This document shows positions 1 through 5,074 of a DNA stretch of 5,074 bases, in pieces; position 1 is the stretch's first letter; each line of letters opens with the position of its first letter. Under the pieces are notes generated by a model. The model saw only the letters and a list, made by a program, of their open reading frames with translations, was not told where the DNA came from and did not search any database. The DNA is taken from the NCBI GenBank assembly GCA_017554835.1, contig JAFZHO010000017.1, positions 1-5,074 on the forward strand, given 5' to 3'. The position numbers and the translations under genes were made by a program. Source of the DNA: Clostridia bacterium. Lineage in GTDB: Bacteria > Bacillota > Clostridia > Oscillospirales > RGIG7773.

Positions 1-79
1 AATATCTGTGATATTATCCTACTTTGTTTACAGATGGCTATCAAGAAAATAAACCTAAGTTTTGAAAGGAAGATAAAAT
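1..79 (+). other. Leader region upstream of mreB
   Basis: No gene is visible in this stretch. It holds a perfect 6-bp inverted repeat at the very edge (AATATC at 1-6, GATATT at 10-15, 3-base spacer), followed by a T-rich run near 23-29. It ends with the mreB ribosome binding site AGGAAG at 67-72, seven bases before the ATG. The palindrome could be the tail of an upstream terminator or a small operator, but it is AT-rich and cut by the window edge. A TTTACA at 27-32 resembles a -35 box, but no good -10 box lies 16-18 bases downstream, so I do not call a promoter. The operon promoter may lie to the left of the window. Confidence 0.4.
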
Positions 80-1087
80 ATGAAAAGTTATATCGGCGTT
101 GACCTTGGCACTGCAAATACCCTTGTTTTCAAAAAGGGAAAAGGCATTATCCTTAGAGAGCCATCCGTAGTTGCAGTTGATGAAAGAACAGGAAAATCCA
201 TCTGTGTTGGTAATGCGGCAAAAGAAATGATAGGAAGAACTCCCAACTATATCAAAGCCGTTCGACCACTTAAAGATGGCGTTATTGCAGATTTTCAGTG
301 CACTATTGAAATGCTTAAAGTATTTATAAAAAAAGCAATAGGAAGCAGCTTTTTCACTTCTACCTACGTTGTTATCTGCGTGCCTTCAGGGGTAACTCAG
401 GTTGAGCGTATGGCAGTTGAAGATGCGGCAAAGCAGGCAGGCGCAAAAGACGTTCGCCTTATCACTGAGCCAAAAGCTGCGGCAATCGGTGCAGACCTTC
501 CCGTTAGCGATCCTATCGGCTCTATGGTAGTTGATATCGGCGGCGGAACTTCTGAGATTGCAGTGCTTTCTCTTGGTGGTATCGTTGTTTCTCAGTCTGT
601 TAGAGTTGCAGGTGATGAGTTTAACGATTCAATTATTGCTTATATCAGAAAGAAATATAATATCCTAATCGGCGAAAGAACTGCCGAGGATTTGAAAATC
701 GGAATCGGAAGCGCTTATGAATATGAGGGCGAAGGTTCAATGGATATAAGAGGCCGTGACCTTTTGAACGGACTTCCAAAATCCCTTGTTATAACTGCGG
801 CAGAGGTAAGAGAGGCGCTTGTTGAGCCACTTTCAAGAATTATTGATGCTATTAAATCAACTCTTGAAGAAACTCCACCCGAACTTTCCGCCGATATTAT
901 AACAAACGGCATAATGATAACAGGTGGCGGAGCGCTACTTAAAGGACTTGATAAACTTATCAGCCAGGAAACAGGCATCGAAGTTAAAATTGCCGAAGCA
1001 CCCCTTGATTGCGTTGCACTTGGCTCAGGTAAAGTTCTTGATGATTTTAACGTAACAAGAAGTTCAGTTTTTGAAAGTGACTTTTAA
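80..1087 (+). CDS. mreB: Rod shape-determining protein MreB (bacterial actin)
   Basis: An actin-fold ATPase of 335 residues, the usual length for MreB. It polymerises on the cytoplasmic face of the membrane and directs the elongasome along the side wall. Visible motifs are phosphate-1 DLGTANT (8-14), VPSGVTQVER (101-110), the catalytic loop ITEPKAAAIGADLPV (128-142, Glu130 in the position of the hydrolytic Glu), phosphate-2 VVDIGGGTSEIAV (150-162), ERTAEDLKIGIGSAY (199-213), IRGRDLLNGLP (223-233), the adenosine motif TGGGALLKGLDKL (281-293) and the C-terminal PLDCVALGSG (308-317). Phe91-Phe92 sit where the hydrophobic membrane-contact loop is expected. The ATG is supported by AGGAAG seven bases upstream and by the motif lying at the normal distance from the N-terminus. 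First gene of the operon; mreC begins 5 bases after its stop. Oddity: the catalytic loop reads TEPKAAA, where most MreB proteins I recall have EEPMAAA. Paralogues Mbl and MreBH are possible in Firmicutes, but the mreCD context favours MreB. Confidence 0.98.
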   Translation: MKSYIGVDLGTANTLVFKKGKGIILREPSVVAVDERTGKSICVGNAAKEMIGRTPNYIKAVRPLKDGVIADFQCTIEMLKVFIKKAIGSSFFTSTYVVICVPSGVTQVERMAVEDAAKQAGAKDVRLITEPKAAAIGADLPVSDPIGSMVVDIGGGTSEIAVLSLGGIVVSQSVRVAGDEFNDSIIAYIRKKYNILIGERTAEDLKIGIGSAYEYEGEGSMDIRGRDLLNGLPKSLVITAAEVREALVEPLSRIIDAIKSTLEETPPELSADIITNGIMITGGGALLKGLDKLISQETGIEVKIAEAPLDCVALGSGKVLDDFNVTRSSVFESDF

Positions 1088-1092
1088 TTTTT

Positions 1093-1944
1093 ATGGACCG
1101 CTTTTATAAATCGAAATTATTTATCGCTTTAATAATAGTATGTGTTTTTATGCTTGGAGTAATGCTATATTTTTACTCCGGCAGAGATAATACGCCTTTT
1201 TTTGAAAACGTAATGGGCACTTTTATAACTCCCGTGCAAAAAGTTTTTTCAAGAATTACCGAAACGGGTGGAAACGTTATAAAAAGTTATACCCAATACC
1301 AAGACCTTCAGAAAGAGAACGAAAAACTAAAAGAAGAACTCTCAAAATCATTGGGGGTTATTCGTCAGGCGCAAAAATCCATTTCCGAAAATCAGGATCT
1401 TAAAAAAATCCTCGGCATAAAATCTGCAAACCCTGATTATGAATTTTGTCTTGCGGAGGTAATCTCCGTTGAGCCAACGAAATGGTTTTCTTCCTTTATA
1501 ATTGATAAAGGTCAGCTTGATAATATCTCAAAAGGTGACGCAGTTATGACCCATGATGGTCTCGTTGGTTACGTTATTGAGGTTGGATTTAACTATGCAA
1601 AAGTTTCTTCCGTTATAGATACTAACTTCGTCGTTGGTGGAATTATTTCAAGAACGAGAGAGGTCGGAGTCTGCGAGGGAGAATATTCTCTTATGGATAA
1701 CGGAAAACTGAAACTTTCCTATGCGGGAAAAGAGGCGAATTTCGTCGTTGGAGATACGGTGGAAACCTCGGGAATTACCGAAACTTTGCCAAAAGGACTT
1801 GCAATCGGCCGAATAACCGACGTTAAAATGGAAGCCCACGGGCTTTCTCAGTATGCAGTAATTGAGCCCTTTGCCGATTTAAAAGATTTGAAAAACGTAT
1901 TTGTTATAACTCAGTTTGGAACTGAAGAAATAACGGCAGAATAA
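1093..1944 (+). CDS. mreC: Rod shape-determining protein MreC
   Basis: MreC is a bitopic membrane protein of the elongasome whose extracytoplasmic part binds and activates PBP2. The 283 residues show the standard plan. There is a short basic cytoplasmic tip, one membrane helix at about 9-28, and a charged coiled-coil at about 65-107 (QKENEKLKEEL around 73-83) that mediates dimerisation in known MreC. Beta domains follow from about 117 to 275, with AEVISVEPTKWFSSFIIDKG (121-140), HDGLVGYV (154-161), LPKGLAIGRI (232-241) and IEPFADLKDLKNVFVI (257-272). The start sits 5 bases after the mreB stop. There is no proper ribosome binding site: the nearest purine run, GAAAGTGA at 1073-1080, lies 12 bases from the ATG, so translation probably depends on ribosomes finishing mreB. 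The ATG is nevertheless right because the signal-anchor follows it directly. Two in-frame TAA codons (1942-1947) end the gene. Confidence 0.97.
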   Translation: MDRFYKSKLFIALIIVCVFMLGVMLYFYSGRDNTPFFENVMGTFITPVQKVFSRITETGGNVIKSYTQYQDLQKENEKLKEELSKSLGVIRQAQKSISENQDLKKILGIKSANPDYEFCLAEVISVEPTKWFSSFIIDKGQLDNISKGDAVMTHDGLVGYVIEVGFNYAKVSSVIDTNFVVGGIISRTREVGVCEGEYSLMDNGKLKLSYAGKEANFVVGDTVETSGITETLPKGLAIGRITDVKMEAHGLSQYAVIEPFADLKDLKNVFVITQFGTEEITAE

Positions 1945-1960
1945 TAAGAAGCACAACGAA

Positions 1961-1967
1961 AGGAGGT
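1961..1967 (+). promoter_or_regulatory. Strong ribosome binding site of mreD
   Basis: AGGAGGT is a full match to the anti-Shine-Dalgarno end of 16S rRNA, seven bases from the mreD ATG at 1975. It fixes the mreD start. It is much stronger than the site of mreC, so mreD can be translated independently despite the 30-base gap. Confidence 0.9.
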
Positions 1968-1974
1968 CTGCTTT

Positions 1975-2484
1975 ATGACAAGACAAGGACTTATCAATAA
2001 GCATCTGGCCTACTGTGTTGTGCTTTTGTTTGCTTTTATATTGCAGGCAGGGGGGAATAATCTTCAGTTTAATGCCCTTTTTGAGCCGGATTTGATATTT
2101 GCCTTTATCGTTGCGGCGGCAATGCTTGAAGGCGAGGTTTTTGGATTTGCTTATGGTCTTGCAGGCGGTGTGATTTGCGATATTCTGGGAAGCAGACCGG
2201 GATATTTTGCCCTTTTTTATATGCTACTTGGTTACGGGGTTTCTCTTGTTATACGATATCTTGTTGTTAATAATATCAAATCCTACGTGATTATCTGCTT
2301 TGCAGGGTATTTTTTAATGAGCGTTATTACTTTCTTTCTTGTTCACGTTATATGGGGGCAGGGGGGATTTTTCGACCTTATTATAAACGTTATTTTCAAA
2401 AGAGGAATCGCAACGGTTATAACGGGAGTGGGAATTTATTATCTTCTCAGATTTTTGGGAGAAAAGGCAGAAAGCATAGAATAG
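1975..2484 (+). CDS. mreD: Rod shape-determining protein MreD
   Basis: MreD is the polytopic membrane partner of MreC and MreB in the rod complex; its exact biochemical role is not settled. The 169-residue protein fits the family length and is almost wholly hydrophobic, with about five or six predicted membrane segments (roughly 10-25, 38-51, 54-70, 76-97, 102-125 and 137-160). The family signature is visible: PDLIFAFIVAAAMLEGE (38-54), then a glycine-rich helix FGFAYGLAGGVICDILGSRPGYFAL (roughly 56-80), with Asp69 just before the GSRPG turn as in MreD proteins. MreD is poorly conserved in sequence, so the call leans also on its place between mreC and PBP2. The start is set by a near-perfect ribosome binding site. 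Its TAG stop (2482-2484) overlaps the ribosome binding site of the next gene, which points to coupled translation. Confidence 0.94.
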   Translation: MTRQGLINKHLAYCVVLLFAFILQAGGNNLQFNALFEPDLIFAFIVAAAMLEGEVFGFAYGLAGGVICDILGSRPGYFALFYMLLGYGVSLVIRYLVVNNIKSYVIICFAGYFLMSVITFFLVHVIWGQGGFFDLIINVIFKRGIATVITGVGIYYLLRFLGEKAESIE

Positions 2485-2488
2485 GAGA
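2483..2488 (+). promoter_or_regulatory. Ribosome binding site of mrdA overlapping the mreD stop
   Basis: AGGAGA begins within the TAG stop codon of mreD and ends five bases before the mrdA ATG at 2494. Ribosomes terminating on mreD therefore sit on the mrdA initiation site, which suggests translational coupling of MreD and PBP2. Confidence 0.8.
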
Positions 2489-2493
2489 AATAT

Positions 2494-4563
2494 ATGAATT
2501 TTTTTGAGCAGAAAAAAAGATATATATCTATCTTTGCAGCAATAGGGGTTATTGTTGTTGTTTTTTTATGCCGTCTTGTCTATCTTCAGATTATAAAAGG
2601 GGATGACTACGCCGACCAGTCTGCAAAAAAAGTTTATAGAACAACGGCGATAAAAGCGCCGAGAGGTCAGATTCTTGACCGTTACGGCAGAGAGCTTGTT
2701 ATCAACCGTCAGGGCTTTACCGTAGTTTTTGATAAATCTCTTATTGATTCTGACGAGCTGAATAACGTGATTCTGGAAACGGTTAATATTTTTGATAATA
2801 CAACCGATGAATATATAGATTATCTTGCTATTTCAAAGGATTATCCCTATGATTTTATAACCTCTGAGGAATACGAAAAGGATTATAAAGAGTTAAGAGA
2901 TTTCCTGAAGGATAAAAAGACTGCCACGGGAGAAACTGCCGATAGCGAAAGCGTTCTTCGCTATTTGCAAAAAAGGTATAAAATCAAATCAGAAGATATG
3001 AATGAAATCCGAAAAATCGCAGGAGTCCGTTATGAAATGGAGCGAAACGATTTTTCAAAAGCAAATCCTTATATTTTTGCAACGGATATTTCAAAAACCA
3101 TGGTTACCTATATAAGAGAAAACTCCATAAATATAAAAGGAGTTCAGATAGAGGTTGAGCCGGTGCGGGAAATCGTTGATGGAAGTATCGCGCCTCATAT
3201 ACTTGGTCGTATCGGCCGTATTTATAAAGAAGAGTATCCCGCCCTTAAACTAAAGGGTTATAAAATGAACGACCAGGTGGGAAAAGACGGCCTTGAAGCC
3301 GCTATGGAAGATTATCTTCGGGGAACGGATGGAGTAAAAGGTTACGAGAGAGATTCCTCGGGCAAAATCGTTGGCGTTGTAAACGTCAAAGACCCTATCC
3401 CCGGAAATAACGTTATAACAACCCTTGATAAAGATCTTCAGATAATAGCGCAGAAAACCCTTGAGGAAACTATAAAAAATATAGCCGAAAAAGGCAAAAC
3501 AAAAAAAGACAAAGCGGGAATCGATGCCGATGCAGGTGCAGTTGTTGCCATGAACGTTAAATCGGGAGAAATTCTTGCTATGGCATCTTATCCTACTTTT
3601 GATTTAAGCAGTTTTTCTACTATGTATAGCCAACTTTTGAAAGAGGATGGCTCGCCACTTCTTAATAGAGCAATAGCGGGAATTTATGAGCCGGGATCAA
3701 CTTTTAAAATGTGTACCGCTTTATCCTGTCTTCAGAATGGGATTATAACTCCTTTTACAACAATAACGGACAAAGGCGTTTATACCTATTATGAGGGATA
3801 TCATCCAAGATGCTGGGTTTATACCTCTCAGGGCAGAACTCACGGAACAATAAACGTTTCGGGGGCTTTGAGGGATTCCTGCAACTATTTCTTCTACGAA
3901 TCGGGCAGAAAACTTGGAATTGATAAGCTTGTTGAAACTGCGACTATGTTCGGCCTTGGCGAAAAAACGGGAATTGAAATCGGCGGCGAAGCAAAAGGAA
4001 TTTTAGCAAGTCCCGCTCAGAAACAGAAAAAAGGACAAGTCTGGAACCCGGGTGACACTCTTCAGGCGGCAATTGGTCAGTCGGAGAACCTTTTCACTCC
4101 TATTCAGCTTTGCTCATATATTTCCACCCTGGCAAACGGTGGAACAAGATATAAACCCACCCTTATTAAAGACATAGTAACCTATAACGACGGGGAAAGC
4201 GTTGTTGACTGTTCGCCAAAGGTATTAAGTCAGCTTAATATCTCAAACGAGCATATGACGGCAATCAAAAAAGGTATGCTTGCCGTAACCAAGCAAGGGG
4301 GAACGGTTTATGCTCCCTTTGTTACCTGCCAGTATGACGTTGCGGGAAAATCGGGAACTGCTCAGGTTCCAAAAGGAACCTCCAACGGACTTTTTGCTTG
4401 CTTTGCTCCTTATGAGGACCCTGAAATTGCGGTGTTTGTTGTTATTGAGCATGGCTCGTCGGGTGCTTCGGTTGCTCCTGTTGCAAGGCAGCTGATAGAC
4501 GCCTATCTTGCAAAATCAGACGTTTCCGCCCCCGTTGATAAAGGCGGAGATATACTTAACTAA
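2494..4563 (+). CDS. mrdA: Penicillin-binding protein 2, elongasome transpeptidase
   Basis: A class B penicillin-binding protein (D,D-transpeptidase, target of beta-lactams) that crosslinks side-wall peptidoglycan with RodA and is activated by MreC. The 689 residues start with a basic tip and a single membrane anchor at about 10-33. The pedestal follows, with APRGQILDRYGRELVINR (55-72), then an enlarged head region to about 240, and the GKDGLEAAMEDYLRGTDG motif (273-290). The transpeptidase domain runs from about 345 to 670 with all three active-site motifs: STFK (402-405, nucleophile Ser402), SCN (462-464) and KSGT (619-622). There are no PASTA domains, and the place after mreBCD argues for PBP2 rather than SpoVD or a division PBP. 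Asp426, Cys440, His450 and Cys463 fall near the active site where a zinc site is known in Acinetobacter baumannii PBP2. Ser402 lies about 72 residues later than Ser330 of E. coli PBP2, all of it from N-terminal expansion. Last gene of the operon, followed at once by a terminator. Confidence 0.96.
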   Translation: MNFFEQKKRYISIFAAIGVIVVVFLCRLVYLQIIKGDDYADQSAKKVYRTTAIKAPRGQILDRYGRELVINRQGFTVVFDKSLIDSDELNNVILETVNIFDNTTDEYIDYLAISKDYPYDFITSEEYEKDYKELRDFLKDKKTATGETADSESVLRYLQKRYKIKSEDMNEIRKIAGVRYEMERNDFSKANPYIFATDISKTMVTYIRENSINIKGVQIEVEPVREIVDGSIAPHILGRIGRIYKEEYPALKLKGYKMNDQVGKDGLEAAMEDYLRGTDGVKGYERDSSGKIVGVVNVKDPIPGNNVITTLDKDLQIIAQKTLEETIKNIAEKGKTKKDKAGIDADAGAVVAMNVKSGEILAMASYPTFDLSSFSTMYSQLLKEDGSPLLNRAIAGIYEPGSTFKMCTALSCLQNGIITPFTTITDKGVYTYYEGYHPRCWVYTSQGRTHGTINVSGALRDSCNYFFYESGRKLGIDKLVETATMFGLGEKTGIEIGGEAKGILASPAQKQKKGQVWNPGDTLQAAIGQSENLFTPIQLCSYISTLANGGTRYKPTLIKDIVTYNDGESVVDCSPKVLSQLNISNEHMTAIKKGMLAVTKQGGTVYAPFVTCQYDVAGKSGTAQVPKGTSNGLFACFAPYEDPEIAVFVVIEHGSSGASVAPVARQLIDAYLAKSDVSAPVDKGGDILN

Positions 4564-4571
4564 ATAAAACA

Positions 4572-4609
4572 AATATCCCATCCGTTAAATCGGGTGGGAT
4601 ATTATTTTT
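4572..4609 (+). terminator. Rho-independent terminator of the mreBCD-mrdA operon
   Basis: The stem is 13 bp: AATATCCCATCCG (4572-4584) pairs with CGGGTGGGATATT (4591-4603), with one T-G wobble and a 6-base loop. A T-rich tail (TTATTTTT, 4602-4609) follows. It starts 9 bases after the mrdA stop codon and closes the operon. The A-rich bases before the stem (4562-4575) would give a U-rich tail on the other strand, so weak bidirectional function is possible, although no converging gene is seen here. Confidence 0.92.
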
Positions 4610-4718
4610 GGCGTGATGTCTTATTCGTCCGTTTATTCGGGAGGACGCCAAGACCCTCCCCTACAAAGCCCTTTTAGGCATATTGCACAAAAACGAGGGG
4701 CCAAATTTATGCAACATA
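4610..4718. repeat. Intergenic repeat-like region rich in inverted repeats
   Basis: No reading frame of note is present. The region holds nested inverted repeats: GGCGT (4610-4614) with ACGCC (4645-4649), CGTCC (4626-4630) with GGACG (4643-4647), and GGGAGG (4639-4644) with CCTCCC (4655-4660). A direct repeat TTATTCG occurs at 4621-4627 and 4633-4639. A further imperfect inverted repeat joins 4680-4691 to 4706-4717 (10 of 12 pairs). It is locally more GC-rich than the flanking intergenic DNA, and its GGGAGG...CCTCCCCTACA pattern resembles dispersed short intergenic repeats of clostridial genomes. That resemblance is from memory and needs a genome-wide search. A structured RNA is an alternative. 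Confidence 0.45.
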
Positions 4719-4771
4719 ACCAAAGAAATTGTTAAAAGAGTATTAACTATGAAAAAACATCGGATATTTTA

Positions 4772-4800
4772 TTGACAAAGAAAAAACTTTTTTGTAATAT
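4772..4800 (+). promoter_or_regulatory. Sigma-A-type promoter of the downstream lipoprotein gene
   Basis: A perfect -35 box TTGACA (4772-4777) and a -10 box TAATAT (4795-4800, 4 of 6 consensus) are separated by 17 bases. The spacer is A/T-rich. Transcription would start near 4807, giving a leader of about 50 bases. The position, after an operon terminator and before a gene with its own strong ribosome binding site, supports an independent transcription unit. Confidence 0.78.
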
Positions 4801-4842
4801 AGAATTGTAAAGGAGTTAAAAATTCCCTTTATTATATCTTAA

Positions 4843-4849
4843 AAGGAGG
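4843..4849 (+). promoter_or_regulatory. Ribosome binding site of the lipoprotein gene
   Basis: AAGGAGG ends seven bases before the ATG at 4857 and is a strong Shine-Dalgarno match. It decides the start of a gene seen only in part. Confidence 0.88.
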
Positions 4850-4856
4850 AAAATTT

Positions 4857-5074
4857 ATGAGAATTATTAGCTTGATACTTTGTTTTGTAATGGTATTTGG
4901 ACTGATTACGGGGTGCGCCGTAAAACCATCAGACCCCTCCGCCACGGGAGAAAGTTCTTCCGAGGTTTCAAAGGAAGAGACTACGCCCGAAACTACTACC
5001 GAAATTTTCGAGCCAATAAAAGAAAATACTCCCGAAGAAGATAAAGAAACTACTCTCGAATGGATAGGACCTCA
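4857..5074 (+). CDS. Putative lipoprotein of unknown function (5' part only)
   Basis: Only the first 72 codons are inside the window; the frame stays open to the edge. The protein begins with Arg2 and a hydrophobic stretch (3-18). A lipobox ITGC (17-20) follows, so signal peptidase II would cleave before Cys20, the lipid-anchored residue. From about residue 23 the mature part is hydrophilic and low in complexity, rich in Ser, Thr, Glu and Pro (for example SSSEVSKEETTPETTTE at 33-49), which is typical of a flexible tether that holds a folded domain away from the membrane. The composition turns less biased near LEWIGP at the edge, perhaps the start of that domain. The start is firm (own promoter, AAGGAGG at seven bases). 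I do not recognise a family from this part; a cell-surface or secreted binding or enzyme domain is possible. It is probably not part of the mre operon, since a terminator and promoter lie between. Confidence 0.82.
   Translation, partial: MRIISLILCFVMVFGLITGCAVKPSDPSATGESSSEVSKEETTPETTTEIFEPIKENTPEEDKETTLEWIGP

Noticed and set aside
1..15. Perfect palindrome AATATC-TGT-GATATT at the left edge
   Set aside because: A 6-bp A/T-rich stem can occur by chance and the edge hides its context. It could be part of a terminator or operator, but cannot be called.
27..55. Candidate mreB promoter with -35 TTTACA at 27-32
   Set aside because: The only -10 candidate at a 17-base spacing is TAAACC (3 of 6 matches, lacking the key final T). 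Too weak to call; the true promoter may be left of the window.
715..978. Reverse-strand open frame of 87 codons inside mreB
   Set aside because: It lies wholly opposite the conserved C-terminal half of MreB, its translation is low-complexity Ser/Pro-rich, and it has no ribosome binding site that I can see. It is a shadow of the real gene.
1648..1839. Reverse-strand open frame of 63 codons inside mreC
   Set aside because: It is opposite the MreC beta domain and has no recognisable product; a shadow frame.
4243..4495. Short open frames on both strands inside the PBP2 transpeptidase domain (4243-4452 minus, 4310-4495 plus)
   Set aside because: Both overlap the conserved KSGT region of PBP2, and the plus-strand one is a leucine-rich frame-shifted reading of it. 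No independent evidence for either.
4709..4772. Tiny open frames starting at ATG in the intergenic region (at 4709 and near 4749)
   Set aside because: Each ends after eight codons and lacks a ribosome binding site; not genes.
4822..4842. Possible leader peptide starting at an ATT codon after AAAGGAG
   Set aside because: It would need a rare ATT start and encodes only six residues. The AAAGGAG is better explained by chance or by the leader hairpin.

Overview
The window carries a complete cell-elongation operon, mreB-mreC-mreD-mrdA (PBP2), on the + strand. It ends in a clear intrinsic terminator. A roughly 290-bp intergenic region follows, and then the start of an independently transcribed putative lipoprotein gene that runs off the right edge. 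The AT-rich sequence, strong AGGAGG-type ribosome binding sites, short intergenic gaps and protein features suggest a low-GC Firmicute, most likely a rod-shaped member of the Clostridia. This taxonomic guess rests on composition and style only.

Layout: positions 1-79 are a leader with the mreB ribosome binding site and a small palindrome at the very edge. Positions 80-1087 encode MreB, the actin-like scaffold. Positions 1093-1944 encode MreC, a bitopic protein with an extracytoplasmic domain. Positions 1975-2484 encode MreD, a polytopic membrane protein. Positions 2494-4563 encode PBP2, the class B transpeptidase of the elongasome. Gaps inside the operon are 5, 30 and 9 bases. Positions 4572-4609 are the terminator. 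Positions 4610-4718 are rich in inverted repeats and look like a decayed dispersed intergenic repeat. A near-consensus sigma-A-type promoter at 4772-4800 drives the partial gene at 4857.

How the genes work together: MreB filaments on the inner membrane face are linked through MreC and MreD to PBP2, which crosslinks new peptidoglycan along the side wall, so one transcript supplies the rod-complex scaffold and its transpeptidase. The partner glycosyltransferase RodA and the Min proteins, which often sit nearby in other Firmicutes, do not follow mrdA here. The final gene encodes a short lipoprotein signal peptide followed by a Thr/Glu/Pro-rich stretch. Its function cannot be told from the part visible.

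This is mostly an ordinary conserved region, and I see no new multi-gene system. The items most worth checking are a possible zinc-ligand set near the PBP2 active site (with Cys where Asp is expected), an enlarged PBP2 N-terminal module, two substitutions in the MreB catalytic loop, the intergenic repeat, and the poor ribosome binding site of mreC.
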